From Pseudobdellovibrionaceae bacterium (GTDB lineage: Bacteria; Bdellovibrionota; Bdellovibrionia; Bdellovibrionales; Bdellovibrionaceae), in the NCBI GenBank assembly GCA_019637955.1, contig JAHBUS010000002.1:310001-374000 (forward strand): DNA of 64,000 nucleotides, written 5' to 3'. Positions 50,830 to 59,252 of this stretch are shown in pieces. Positions within the stretch are counted from its first letter, which is position 1; each line of letters begins with the position of its first letter. A program made the translations under genes and the position numbers. Under the pieces are notes generated by a model. That model searched no databases and was not told the DNA's origin. It was given only the letters and a program-made list of their open reading frames with translations.

Positions 50830-52332
50830 TTTTTCAACGGTTGTTTTTAAATCATTAAAACGCAGGGGCTTCGTCAAGAAGTCCGCTGCTTCGTAGGTCG
50901 TGGCGATCGAATCCAAATGGGTTTCGGCCGACAAGAACACGACCGGGATGCGCGCCTCGCTGAAACGAACGCGGATCAACTCGGCAATCTCTCCGCCCGT
51001 GGTATCGGGCAAACGGTAATCCAAAATCGCGACCGAGGGCTGAACGGGGTGATTGTCGAGATACTCGCGCACGCTTTTGCCGTCGGGGAACGCCGCGAGT
51101 TTATATCCGAGGCCCGAGAGGTTCATGACCAAGATCTCGCGCAAGTCGTCGTCATCCTCAACCAGGTAAATTGTGTGGTTCTTGTTCTTCGACTCGCCCG
51201 GATTCGAGAGTTCGCTCTTGATTTCCTCGGCGGGCAAGAAGAAGTGAAACTGAGTTCCATGGCCCGGATGGCTTTCAACCGAGATCGAGCCTCCCTGAGC
51301 GCGAAGCAGCTCGCTGACGATGGTCAGTCCCAAGCCCACGCCCAAGCGGCCTGAGCCTTGATTTTGAAAAAATTTGTCGAAAATCTTATCCAGGTGGTCG
51401 GGAGCGATGCCGGAGCCGGTGTCTTGCACGCAGGCGTGAAAGCCGAGCGCGTCGATTTTACAAGTGAGGGTGATCACGCCGCCGGGATTCGTGAACTTGA
51501 GCGAATTGCCGACCAGGTTCGAGAAAATTTGAAAAAGGCGTTCGAAATCGGCGTGGATCGAGGTGTCGGTGTTGTTCTGCTGAATTTTGAAGTCGATGCG
51601 CTTTTCTTGCGCGAGCGGGGCGAAGACCGAATAAACTTCGGTGAGGAAGTCTCGCACATTGCGGGTGCGGCGATGAATCTGAAAGGTCCCCGCGTCCAGG
51701 CGCACTTTATCCAAGATGTCCGAGATGAGACTTTTCATGCGAATCGAGGTGCGCACGATCGATCGCGCATTCTGAGCCGTGCGCTCGGACTCCGCGCTCG
51801 GGCCGTGATGGGCCATTTGGCGCTTCATTTCCCGAACGATGGCCTCACCATTCAATTGAATGGCCGCAAGGGGGTTGCGCAAGTCGTGAGACACGATCGC
51901 CAGCATCTCTTCGCGCGATCGAATCGCGTCTTCTTTGGCTCGTTGAGCTTCACGTTCGCGTTTTCTCGAATCAAACTCGTTGCGAACCCGTTTAAAAGCA
52001 TGAGGCAGGCGTCCAACATTGTGTTTGAGGACCACGTCGTGCACGCCGCTTTTCAGAAGCTCAATGACGTTCTCTTCGCCGATCGAACCGGCAAGAACGA
52101 TGAAAGGAACGTCGGGAGATTTTTCACGTGCGATGGCCATGGCTTGAACGGCGTCGATCCTTGCCGTTTGGTACTCCGAAATGATAAGATCCCAATCGCG
52201 ACCTTCCAGACGGTGGCGAAGTTCGTCATGGGACTGAACCTGCTCGACAAGTCTGGCCTTCATGTCGACGGATAAAATCCGTTCGATCAAGGCAAAATCC
52301 GAAGCGGAATCTTCAAGACATAATACTCTCAT
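50815..52332 (-). CDS. Hybrid histidine kinase REC-HisKA-HATPase-REC with Glu in the first REC
   Basis: 505 residues, no membrane segment. N-terminal REC-like domain has Glu53 (DLIISEYQ) where the phospho-acceptor Asp should be, so it cannot be phosphorylated normally and may be locked on. HisKA: IVSHDLRNPLAAI; HATPase: NLVGNSLKFT, DTGSGIAPDHL, GLGLTIVSELL. C-terminal REC is complete (LVEDDDDL, ILDYRLP, FLTKPL). Expected to send phosphate to its own C-terminal REC, then to the HPt protein and the NtrC-type activator. Confidence 0.92.
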   Translation of the reverse strand: MRVLCLEDSASDFALIERILSVDMKARLVEQVQSHDELRHRLEGRDWDLIISEYQTARIDAVQAMAIAREKSPDVPFIVLAGSIGEENVIELLKSGVHDVVLKHNVGRLPHAFKRVRNEFDSRKREREAQRAKEDAIRSREEMLAIVSHDLRNPLAAIQLNGEAIVREMKRQMAHHGPSAESERTAQNARSIVRTSIRMKSLISDILDKVRLDAGTFQIHRRTRNVRDFLTEVYSVFAPLAQEKRIDFKIQQNNTDTSIHADFERLFQIFSNLVGNSLKFTNPGGVITLTCKIDALGFHACVQDTGSGIAPDHLDKIFDKFFQNQGSGRLGVGLGLTIVSELLRAQGGSISVESHPGHGTQFHFFLPAEEIKSELSNPGESKNKNHTIYLVEDDDDLREILVMNLSGLGYKLAAFPDGKSVREYLDNHPVQPSVAILDYRLPDTTGGEIAELIRVRFSEARIPVVFLSAETHLDSIATTYEAADFLTKPLRFNDLKTTVEKLVRK

Positions 52333-52378
52333 AAGTCCGGGTCACAGGTAGATCAGCCCGCTCCTTTTGTCAAAGATT

Positions 52379-52407
52379 CGAGGGCTGACCGAAAAGGGCC
52401 GCCCTCG
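52379..52407 (-). terminator. Possible terminator of the 100-residue disordered protein gene
   Basis: CGAGGGC and GCCCTCG arms around a 13-15 nt loop, downstream of the minus-strand gene; no proper T-run. Weak. Nothing else seen in 52333-52439. Confidence 0.25.
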
Positions 52408-52439
52408 ATTGTTTTGCTCACGTCACTCACTTAATGTGA

Positions 52440-52742
52440 TCAGTGCGTGTTTTTCGGCTGATTCAATTCATAGGCTTGATCTGCGCGCTCCGGGCGGTCG
52501 CCAATCACCGTCTCCGTCTCGGTTTCGTCGCCTTGCGGGACCGGCTTGGGAGTGCCAGGGCCTGCTTGGAAAGAGCCCTCGGTCTGTGTCTGAGTGGCCT
52601 CGGGAAGAGTGTCTGTGGGGGGCTGGCGGCGCTCAGGAGCCGTTTCTTCGTACTCCGAAGGCTGACGCTGAGTTTGGTCGGTGGTCATCTTTTGGGGGGC
52701 GTGGGGCGTATCACGCTTTGTCGTTTCTGTTTGAGGTTTCAT
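52440..52742 (-). CDS. Short, disordered Gln/Thr/Glu/Pro-rich protein
   Basis: 100 residues from ATG 52742 (AAAGGAG upstream). Almost no hydrophobic residues; composition (QTETTKRDTP, TQRQPSEYEE, TQTQTEGS, GDETETETV) indicates an intrinsically disordered, hydrophilic, stress-type protein. No family recognised. A sigma-54-like promoter lies just upstream. Confidence 0.55.
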   Translation of the reverse strand: MKPQTETTKRDTPHAPQKMTTDQTQRQPSEYEETAPERRQPPTDTLPEATQTQTEGSFQAGPGTPKPVPQGDETETETVIGDRPERADQAYELNQPKNTH

Positions 52743-52774
52743 ATGAAACTCCTTTCCTCTAACAACGACATTGT

Positions 52775-52789
52775 GCAACCAAGAGGCCA
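52775..52789 (-). promoter_or_regulatory. Sigma-54-like promoter of the disordered protein gene
   Basis: Minus strand TGGCCT-cttgg-TTGCA: GG-N10-GC spacing, perfect -12, -24 matches TGGC only. Start expected near 52764. Confidence 0.4.
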
Positions 52790-52868
52790 TTCGAGAGCCT
52801 AACCACGTTGCATTTCATCAATGAAGAGAGACTTCTGCCCCTAAAGTCTGGGGTCAAATGCCGCAGAG

Positions 52869-53912
52869 TCAAACGGCCGCGCTGGGGGCCTCGGTGGGCT
52901 CCGTGTCTTCGTAGCCGCGCCAAATTTTAATCGCGACCTGCTCGATCACCGGCGCCATCAAAAGGCCCGGAAGACCAAAGAGGATCACCGCGCCAATGGC
53001 TGCCAGCAAGGATAAGAAGGCGTTGACGTTCGAAAGCCGCGAGAACAGATACGCTCGCAGGACGTTGTCGATCGTGCTGACGATGAGAAAGGTGACGATC
53101 ATGATGCCAGCGGCCCGCATATCCCCCTCAAGCGCCTGGCTGGCCGCGATCAAGAAAGGAACTGATCCCGCGCCGGCCACGGGTAAGAACGACATCAAGA
53201 GGGTGATGACGAAGATCCAACCCAGGTAACCGACGCCGGCAATGGAGCCGCCAATCACCACCAAAACGGCCTGCACGCAGCCGATCAAAAAAATCGATCC
53301 CAAGCCGTTGAACGAAATGATTTCCATGTCGGTCCACGACAAGGGCGAGTGCATCCCCAGTTGTTTGAGATGAAATTTCTCGGTGATGCGCCGGTGGTAA
53401 CCCAGCATAAAAATGACGACCACGGTAAAGAAAACGGCGGTGTTGAGAAGGATCATCGGAAGATCGGTCAAAAAGCTTTGCCCATAACCCATGAGCGAGG
53501 TGACCGCGGTGTGGGTGCCGTCGTCCCAAATGGCGGAGAGGCGGCGCTCAAGATTTTCAGACTCGCCAACGAAGCGGCCGATCAGCTCGAAGATGCGATC
53601 GCGGAATCCATTGATTTTACCCGTGATGGTCGCGGCGAGCTCGGCGCTGGGAGGGGAGGCCTTTAAAAATCGGGCGGTTCGTTCGATCACGGCGAGGAGC
53701 GCGATAAACATCAGGCCAAAAAGAACGTAAGGTCCGTAAATCTGGTAGCGTTTGGGCCGGTGTGTGACTTTGGAGAGGGCTTTGCCCTGCAGGTGCTTGA
53801 AGGCAAGTCCGATCAAGCAACCCGAAACGATGGCCTTCCAAAATGGAAGAAAGAGAACGAGATAAAGAGCGATCAGAAAGAAAGAGAGAGCGTGCTTCTG
53901 GAATTGTGCCAT
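52869..53912 (-). CDS. AI-2E family transporter
   Basis: 347 residues, eight helices arranged as in the AI-2E/UPF0118 family (FFLIALYLVLFLPFWKAIVSG, ITLLMSFLPVAGAGSVPFL, VILFGLPGLLMAPVIEQ). Members export diverse small molecules or act as Na+/H+ antiporters; substrate unknown. Last gene of the CsbD-led run, 21 nt after the two-TM protein. Confidence 0.8.
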   Translation of the reverse strand: MAQFQKHALSFFLIALYLVLFLPFWKAIVSGCLIGLAFKHLQGKALSKVTHRPKRYQIYGPYVLFGLMFIALLAVIERTARFLKASPPSAELAATITGKINGFRDRIFELIGRFVGESENLERRLSAIWDDGTHTAVTSLMGYGQSFLTDLPMILLNTAVFFTVVVIFMLGYHRRITEKFHLKQLGMHSPLSWTDMEIISFNGLGSIFLIGCVQAVLVVIGGSIAGVGYLGWIFVITLLMSFLPVAGAGSVPFLIAASQALEGDMRAAGIMIVTFLIVSTIDNVLRAYLFSRLSNVNAFLSLLAAIGAVILFGLPGLLMAPVIEQVAIKIWRGYEDTEPTEAPSAAV

Positions 53913-53933
53913 AGAGCACTCTCTCCCGTTCGA

Positions 53934-54473
53934 TTAATGCATGTCAACGGCGGACGGTTCAGTTCCCGGTGTCGTTTTTTTTTGAGCACCCGGTTGCGGC
54001 TCCGACGCGAAGGCCGAAGCCTGCGTGCGTGCCTGCGCATTCCGGTATTCACGGTCCGCGCGTCGTTCTTCGATGAAATCCAGGATCAAGGCGTTCACGG
54101 CGTCGGCAATCGGCGAAACGTGGTCGTGCGCCTCACGGGGAGGCGGCTCGACCGGCTTCGTCTGGATGCCCCACGATTCCTTGCGGAAACCGAAGGCGAA
54201 GGTCAGCAGCGACACTGCGAGCAGCGCGCCGCCAACGATCGAGACTTCCGTCAGACCAAGTTGGTTTTGGCTGGTGGACAGGTGAAAAAAGTCCGCCAAA
54301 ATCAATCCGAGGCTGAGCGTAAAAACGATCAAGCCGATCACTCCCACCATGAGCGCGAGAGCGACTTTGCGGATCTTATCCATCCCGATTTCGAAAATCG
54401 GCGACGGTTGATTCGGGAGCGAAATTTTCCCGGTTAAGTAACTGAACACCATCAGAAGCAACTTGGTCCACAT
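53934..54473 (-). CDS. Two-transmembrane protein of unknown function
   Basis: 179 residues. Two helices (VALALMVGVIGLIVFTLSLGLIL, VSIVGGALLAVSLLTFAFGF) resemble small holin-superfamily/YqjE-like proteins that partner DUF883 proteins; a long Ala/Arg/Glu-rich C-terminal tail follows. The DUF883 gene immediately upstream supports that reading. Confidence 0.6.
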   Translation of the reverse strand: MWTKLLLMVFSYLTGKISLPNQPSPIFEIGMDKIRKVALALMVGVIGLIVFTLSLGLILADFFHLSTSQNQLGLTEVSIVGGALLAVSLLTFAFGFRKESWGIQTKPVEPPPREAHDHVSPIADAVNALILDFIEERRADREYRNAQARTQASAFASEPQPGAQKKTTPGTEPSAVDMH

Positions 54474-54502
54474 ATGCTATATCCTTCTCTCAATTTGACC
54501 GC

Positions 54503-54811
54503 TTAGTTGCGGCGCGAACGACCCAAGAGGTATCCCAGAGCCAAGCCCGCAACGGCAGTTCCCGCCACGAAGTAGTAGGGATTTGCTTTCAGAACTTCGT
54601 CCGAACGTTTCCAAGCCGCTTGAGCTTGATCGCGAACGACCATGGCCGCGTCTTGGATCGATTTCAGGCCTTCTTCAGCGTAACCTTGAGCATCGGAAGC
54701 CAAAGACTTCGCTTCGCTCGAGGCGTCTTTCGCGAATGATTTTGCTTCGCGAGCCATGTGATTTGCTTTGGATTCAGCTTGGTCAGCCAGTCCGTTCATT
54801 GAATTTTTCAT
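54503..54811 (-). CDS. DUF883 (ElaB/YqjD-type) membrane-anchored stress protein
   Basis: 102 residues. Long amphipathic helix of Ala/Ser/Lys repeats (AREAKSFAKDASSEAKSLA) and a C-terminal helix with GTAVAGLALGYLLGRSRR, the DUF883 ending. Relatives in E. coli bind ribosomes and the inner membrane in stationary phase. Confidence 0.83.
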   Translation of the reverse strand: MKNSMNGLADQAESKANHMAREAKSFAKDASSEAKSLASDAQGYAEEGLKSIQDAAMVVRDQAQAAWKRSDEVLKANPYYFVAGTAVAGLALGYLLGRSRRN

Positions 54812-54847
54812 ATTGTCTCCTTACGTTTGTGTGTTGTGAGTTCTTGA

Positions 54848-55543
54848 TTAAAGTTCGATCGGGAAGCTCAAGCTGGCAGTCCAGCCTTTGTTTTCGAAGT
54901 CCACATCGGTCGAGCCGGGATTTGCGATCGGGCCGAACGATTGGATGTCGGTACGTCCGTAAGACATATCTTGGTACTCCACGTTCACGCTGACAGCGGC
55001 CACACGGAAGCCAAGGCCGGCGCGGTAACCGCGGGGCTCTTCGAATTTCACGTCAACGTCCGAGTTGCCGGCTTGAGGATCATAAGATCCCAGAGCCAAG
55101 GCGGTTCCCCAAACGCGCAGACCGAAAAACGGAGCTTGAACGCCCAAAGTCGGTCCCACCGACCAAGAGTCGCCTTCGGCCGTGCCGTACGACGAGTCCG
55201 CAATGCGAGTCTTGCGGTAACGTCCGTCAGCCGCGAGGAAGACCGCTTCGCCGATATGAAAGCCAAGGCGAGCACCGATACCAGCGCTCTCGGCTGTTCC
55301 GGACGTGTCGTCCGAAATGATCGGAAGCTGCGATGTTTTAATCGAAATGTCTTCGCGAGAAGCCAAAACGAAAGGCTCAACGAAGAGTCCGCCTTTGTTT
55401 TCTTTCTCGGTTTCGCGAGCGGGCTCGGTCGTCGTGGTTGTCTGCTCGGTCGTGGTCGACTCGTACTGGGTCGCTTCTTGAGCGAAGCCAATCGCGGGGA
55501 TCGCGCACAAGAGGAGGGCTGCCGTTTTCAATGTCGTTTTCAT
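54848..55543 (-). CDS. Outer-membrane beta-barrel protein of the stress cluster
   Basis: 231 residues. Signal peptide (LKTAALLLCAIPAIGFA), a Thr/Glu-rich linker, then an eight-strand-type barrel (GGLFVEPFVLASRED, IGARLGFHIGEAVFLAADGRYRKT, GVQAPFFGLRVWGTALALG) ending WTASLSFPIEL. GAGGTCTC upstream. Sits between csbD and DUF883 genes, one transcript. Confidence 0.75.
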   Translation of the reverse strand: MKTTLKTAALLLCAIPAIGFAQEATQYESTTTEQTTTTTEPARETEKENKGGLFVEPFVLASREDISIKTSQLPIISDDTSGTAESAGIGARLGFHIGEAVFLAADGRYRKTRIADSSYGTAEGDSWSVGPTLGVQAPFFGLRVWGTALALGSYDPQAGNSDVDVKFEEPRGYRAGLGFRVAAVSVNVEYQDMSYGRTDIQSFGPIANPGSTDVDFENKGWTASLSFPIEL

Positions 55544-55556
55544 CTGAGACCTCCAA

Positions 55557-55820
55557 TTAGTTTTTGCGATTCGACTCGCGCAGACTTTCTTTCACCTGCT
55601 CGGCCTTGTCCGAAACTTTGTCGCTGAAACGCTCGAAAATGCCGCTGAGCTTTTCCGAAACTTCTTCTTTTTTCGATCCATATTTCTGCTGGATCAGGCC
55701 CGAGATCGCAGTGGCATCACCTTTGGTTTTTTCGAGTTCATCACCAGTGAGGTTGCCCCATGCTTTTTGGATTTCGCCTTTGATTTCTGTCCATTTACCT
55801 TTGACGGTTTGTTCGTTCAT
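55557..55820 (-). CDS. CsbD-family stress protein
   Basis: 87 residues. TVKGKWTEIKGEIQKAWGNL and LTGDELEKTKGDATAISGLIQQKYG are the CsbD signature; the second half is an extended charged helix (SEKLSGIFERFSDKVSDKAE). A general stress protein, function unknown. First gene of the run CsbD-barrel-DUF883-2TM-AI-2E. Confidence 0.88.
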   Translation of the reverse strand: MNEQTVKGKWTEIKGEIQKAWGNLTGDELEKTKGDATAISGLIQQKYGSKKEEVSEKLSGIFERFSDKVSDKAEQVKESLRESNRKN

Positions 55821-55883
55821 AAAGTCTCCTTTGTTCGACTCCCGAAGGAAGTCAGTGGGGGGTTGGTTTCAATTCAGGGTCAA

Positions 55884-55899
55884 AGCAAGGGGGTGGCCA
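55884..55899 (-). promoter_or_regulatory. Sigma-54-type promoter of the CsbD-led operon
   Basis: Minus strand TGGCCA-ccccc-TTGCT, exact GG-N10-GC spacing and perfect -12 element. Start expected near 55873, about 50 nt before the CsbD ATG. Confidence 0.5.
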
Positions 55900-55985
55900 A
55901 CGGTCAGCGGCCATTAAATGGCAAAAGACAAAAGATGCGGGGCATTGTGCCCCGCGGCGGGGCAATGGCTTGACCCCGCTTTCGA

Positions 55986-57059
55986 CTATTTTCGCAGTTT
56001 TCGGTTCTCAAGGCCGGGTTTCACATCGGGCTCACCGACGCTGTTTTTCACGGCGGTCCAAATCGCGCCCCAGTAGTCGAGTTGAGGATCTGCCAGTGAA
56101 CCTTTGATCTCCAGCACCGTGCCGGCCGAGCGTGATTTCGAGTTCTTGAGAAGATACAGACCGACTCCGACAACGATTTCGGTCCCCGTCTGTTCGGCCT
56201 TCTCGTAGCGTTCTTTCAATTCGATCACGTTCAGATCCTTGATGATCGGTTTGACGTACCCTTTCAAATTTTTTCCATTGTTGGCCAGTTCAGCGTCGAT
56301 CGTGAGGGATCCCTTTTCGACGTCAAAGGGACCATAGGCTTTGAACAAAGGATTGAAGAGGGCCAGATTGACGCGTTCGAGTTTTGCGTCCACGTCGAAC
56401 GACTTGGCCAAATTAAAATGCCCCCGCGCCCAGAGTTTTGCCGAATCTTGAACGGTCGAGGTGAGGGTCAAATTGGCGTACAGGTCCTCGGCGTCGCGGG
56501 ACGTGTTTCGAATGTTGCGAATGTCCAGCTCCACATTGGACAGCCAGAGATGGACCGGCGCCTTGAGGCTGTCGCGATTCTCGAACTCGATCCGGCCGTT
56601 CACCACGCGAACCGATTCAATGTTGAACGGAATCAGCTGATTGAAAACCTCATCCCAGTTTTTATCTTCGGCGCCGACTTGCTTCTTACTCTCGTCTTTG
56701 CTGTCCGCGAAGACCACCACGGGGTCGTAGAAAATGGCGTCGGCAAGAATTTTTCCCTGAAAAAGGGCCCGCCACGAGACCGAAAGATCCGCCTCGCGAA
56801 GGGTGAGGATGGGCCGTTCATTGTTCGACTTCTTTTTCTCGATCACCAGGCCCTGAATTTGATAAGCACCCCGCCAAAGCGAGAGGTCAAAGTCTTCAAT
56901 ATGACCGGTGTAAGAGTCCATTTTATTGGCCAGGAACCAGTTGATTTTATTTTTAATAAAGACCGGCAGCGCCGCCCTGGCGGCGATCAGAAGCACGATC
57001 ACGGCTCCAATGAAAATCGTCGTTTTGCTTAAGCGGCGGCTTTTTTTGTATCGATCCAT
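55986..57059 (-). CDS. AsmA/DUF748-like envelope protein
   Basis: 357 residues. One N-terminal helix (TTIFIGAVIVLLIAARAAL), then a periplasmic beta-rich domain (FDLSLWRGAYQIQGLVIEKK, DAIFYDPVVVFADS, PFNIESVRVVNGRIEFENR) of the DUF748/AsmA type that bridges lipids or tunes outer-membrane assembly. Start ATG 57059; overlaps the YihY-like gene by 31 nt. Confidence 0.78.
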   Translation of the reverse strand: MDRYKKSRRLSKTTIFIGAVIVLLIAARAALPVFIKNKINWFLANKMDSYTGHIEDFDLSLWRGAYQIQGLVIEKKKSNNERPILTLREADLSVSWRALFQGKILADAIFYDPVVVFADSKDESKKQVGAEDKNWDEVFNQLIPFNIESVRVVNGRIEFENRDSLKAPVHLWLSNVELDIRNIRNTSRDAEDLYANLTLTSTVQDSAKLWARGHFNLAKSFDVDAKLERVNLALFNPLFKAYGPFDVEKGSLTIDAELANNGKNLKGYVKPIIKDLNVIELKERYEKAEQTGTEIVVGVGLYLLKNSKSRSAGTVLEIKGSLADPQLDYWGAIWTAVKNSVGEPDVKPGLENRKLRK

Positions 57060-57841
57060 GTTTTCACCAGTGCGGCTGAGAGGAAGACAATGAGGGCGGT
57101 GTAGTACATCCAAATCAAAAAGATCACGAAGGCTCCGGCGGCCCCGAAAGCCGAGCTGAACATCGAATTTCCGATGTAAAAACCGATGAGCCCCTTTCCG
57201 ATCACGAAAAGCAAGCTCGTGAGAAGGCTTCCCTTGAGGGCCATGCGGTTGCGCAAATAACGCCGCGGAACCACTTTAAAGACCATAAAAAAGATGAAGG
57301 TGTACAATACCAGGTTCGCGAAGAAGTCGACGACCTCGGGATAGAAGTACTTTTCAAGCTCCACCATCGCGAGCAAAGACGACAAAAGGAGTGAGCAGGC
57401 CGTGACAAAAATAAAGGCGATGACGATGCCGATCGAGAAAAACTTTTCGATGACATAGGTGCGAATGTAGCCGGCCTCGTCCTGAAGGTAAGAGCCCGTG
57501 AAAATCATCATCAGCACCTTCTTGAGCTGAGTAAAGACGGCGCTGGCCGAAATGAGCAGGGCTGCGAGACCCGCCAAACTCGTGCCGCGGACGAGCGCTT
57601 GCTCTGACCGCAGATTCGAAAGCAGAGAATCGATGGCTTTCGCGGCGTCTGGGCCGAGGAGCGAGTGGGATTGCATGATGAAAGCGCTTTCCATGCGAAC
57701 GCCAAGTAAAGACATGGCCGCAAAGAAAAGCAGAACCAAAGGCGCCATGGACAAAAGCGCGTAGAACGCCAATGCCGCCGCTTCCGACAGAAGGTCGATG
57801 CGCATAAAGAGACTAAAAAGATTGTCGCGGAAACGGGTCAT
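57029..57841 (-). CDS. YihY/BrkB-family inner-membrane protein
   Basis: 270 residues, six helices. EAAALAFYALLSMAPLVLLF (family start), the central KVVPRRYLRNRMALKGSL loop and GAAGAFVIFLIWMYYTALIVF are YihY/BrkB markers. Function unsettled; not a proven RNase. Confidence 0.85.
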   Translation of the reverse strand: MTRFRDNLFSLFMRIDLLSEAAALAFYALLSMAPLVLLFFAAMSLLGVRMESAFIMQSHSLLGPDAAKAIDSLLSNLRSEQALVRGTSLAGLAALLISASAVFTQLKKVLMMIFTGSYLQDEAGYIRTYVIEKFFSIGIVIAFIFVTACSLLLSSLLAMVELEKYFYPEVVDFFANLVLYTFIFFMVFKVVPRRYLRNRMALKGSLLTSLLFVIGKGLIGFYIGNSMFSSAFGAAGAFVIFLIWMYYTALIVFLSAALVKTWIDTKKAAA

Positions 57842-57854
57842 GAATGGCCTTTCG

Positions 57855-57887
57855 CCAGAAAGAAGACGGGGGCCATCGCCCCCGTCT
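57855..57887 (-). terminator. Hairpin terminator of the OmpA-like lipoprotein gene
   Basis: Minus strand GACGGGGGC-gatg-GCCCCCGTC then CTTCTTTC. The stem is very strong, the T-run interrupted. Confidence 0.55.
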
Positions 57888-57916
57888 CAAGATTCGATCG
57901 TTCTTCGATTCGGGGC

Positions 57917-58474
57917 TTATTCCATGATGACCATGACGGTCGCTTTGGACGTCTGGCCACTCAGGACGGCCGAGTTGTTGGCCAAACCCGAAGCTTCGAG
58001 CGCGTGTTTCACTTTGGCGTCCGAAGTGTTGAAAAAGTTTTCAGCCGCGTTGGGACGTTCAGCCATGTTGTAAACGGCAACGTCGTCCACGTTCAGATCT
58101 TTTTTCAAGATGTCTTTGATATGGTCTGCGCGGTCGGCAGCGAGATCGCGTTGACCTTTGCTCAATTTTTTCTTTTGATTCGAGGGGTAAGCTTCATCAG
58201 CCCATGCCGCCACGCGGACTTCGTCGATTTTTCCGTTGGCTTTTGCATTCATGATCATTTCACGGAGCTTCTCTGCCGACGCGGGAGTCACGGCTTTCGA
58301 GCCGCGGTCGAATTCGACGGTGCTCACAAAAGCCGCGTTGTTGCGGACGGCCGCGTCCACTTGCTCACGTTTGTATTGGGTGGTCTGCTTAATGTCCGAT
58401 GTTTTTGTCGAGCTCGAACACGCGGTCATCAGGGCCGCAGCGGCAAGTCCGGTCATCAGGGCGATTGCTTTCAT
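57917..58474 (-). CDS. OmpA-like lipoprotein
   Basis: 185 residues. Lipobox MTAC at Cys19. The mature part starts disordered, then VEFDRGSKAVTPASAEKLREMI and a QRDLAADRADHIKDIL segment like the OmpA C-terminal peptidoglycan-binding fold, but shortened and divergent. Envelope anchoring is probable, not certain. Confidence 0.65.
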   Translation of the reverse strand: MKAIALMTGLAAAALMTACSSSTKTSDIKQTTQYKREQVDAAVRNNAAFVSTVEFDRGSKAVTPASAEKLREMIMNAKANGKIDEVRVAAWADEAYPSNQKKKLSKGQRDLAADRADHIKDILKKDLNVDDVAVYNMAERPNAAENFFNTSDAKVKHALEASGLANNSAVLSGQTSKATVMVIME

Positions 58475-58507
58475 GGTTTCTCCTCAAGTTGATCCCGTAG
58501 GATGTTT

Positions 58508-58535
58508 AAAAAAAGAGGCCCCCACATTGGGAGCC
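58508..58535 (-). terminator. Intrinsic terminator of the DUF2383 gene
   Basis: Minus strand GGCtCCC-aatgt-GGGgGCC then CTC and seven T. Confidence 0.7.
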
Positions 58536-58558
58536 CGATTTATGTCAAAATTAAAAGG

Positions 58559-59074
58559 TTAAACAATGCTCTTCAAACTTTGGATGTGGGCGAACTGACG
58601 AGGAATCAGCGAGGTTTCAACCACATTCAGTTCGCGATCGGTGAGCGGAAACTCGATGAGCTCCTGATACTGCTTCAGACCGTGCTCTTCGCCTTCAATC
58701 AAAGTTTTCAGTGAAAGTTCAAGTGAAAGCGAGCTCGAGCCGGCGATCAAAGTTTGCACGAAGGTGCCCCAAACGCCCGAATCGCGATCGGCAATCTCGC
58801 CATTGGAATCCAAGAGCTGGCGGAGTGCATCGACCGAAGCACGGTGATGGTTTTGGATGACTCGTAACTGACCGACGTAAGGAGACGCGGGGTATTTTTC
58901 GACCACGCTTCCGTAAGCGGCCACCGCGCTCAATTCTCCGCGCAAGACTTTATGCATGAATTCAATCTTCGGCTCATAGCGGAGTTCGGCCGTGATCGAA
59001 TCGGGCATGGCGCGTGCGCTCGGATTGCCAACGATCGGATCGACAAGACTCGGCATCGGATAGAATTCTGTCAT
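58559..59074 (-). CDS. DUF2383 ferritin-like protein
   Basis: 171 residues, four long helices: EFMHKVLRGELSAVAAYGSV, LRVIQNHHRASVDALRQLL, LELSLKTLIEGEEHGLKQYQ with Glu/His (E, NHH, EGEEH) at helix positions typical of a ferritin-like di-metal fold. DUF2383 is often in stress regulons; activity unknown. AAAGGAGC precedes ATG. Confidence 0.8.
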   Translation of the reverse strand: MTEFYPMPSLVDPIVGNPSARAMPDSITAELRYEPKIEFMHKVLRGELSAVAAYGSVVEKYPASPYVGQLRVIQNHHRASVDALRQLLDSNGEIADRDSGVWGTFVQTLIAGSSSLSLELSLKTLIEGEEHGLKQYQELIEFPLTDRELNVVETSLIPRQFAHIQSLKSIV

Positions 59075-59120
59075 ACAAAGCTCCTTTCACGTCCGGACCC
59101 AAGGGTCCATCAGGAGCGAA

Positions 59121-59136
59121 TGCAGGTCAGGTGCCA
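59121..59136 (-). promoter_or_regulatory. Sigma-54 promoter of the DUF2383 gene
   Basis: Minus strand TGGCAC-ctgac-CTGCA: full -24 consensus, exact GG-N10-GC spacing, one mismatch at -12. Start expected near 59110. Confidence 0.55.
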
Positions 59137-59252
59137 TCAGGCCGCGATCGAGAGATCAAAACAAAAGGGCGTCGGGATCAAGGAAAGAGGAATCTTGCCC
59201 CAGGCTGATGGGGGGTCGTCCTTTTGTGCCCGGCCTGATTTGAGATGAGGTT

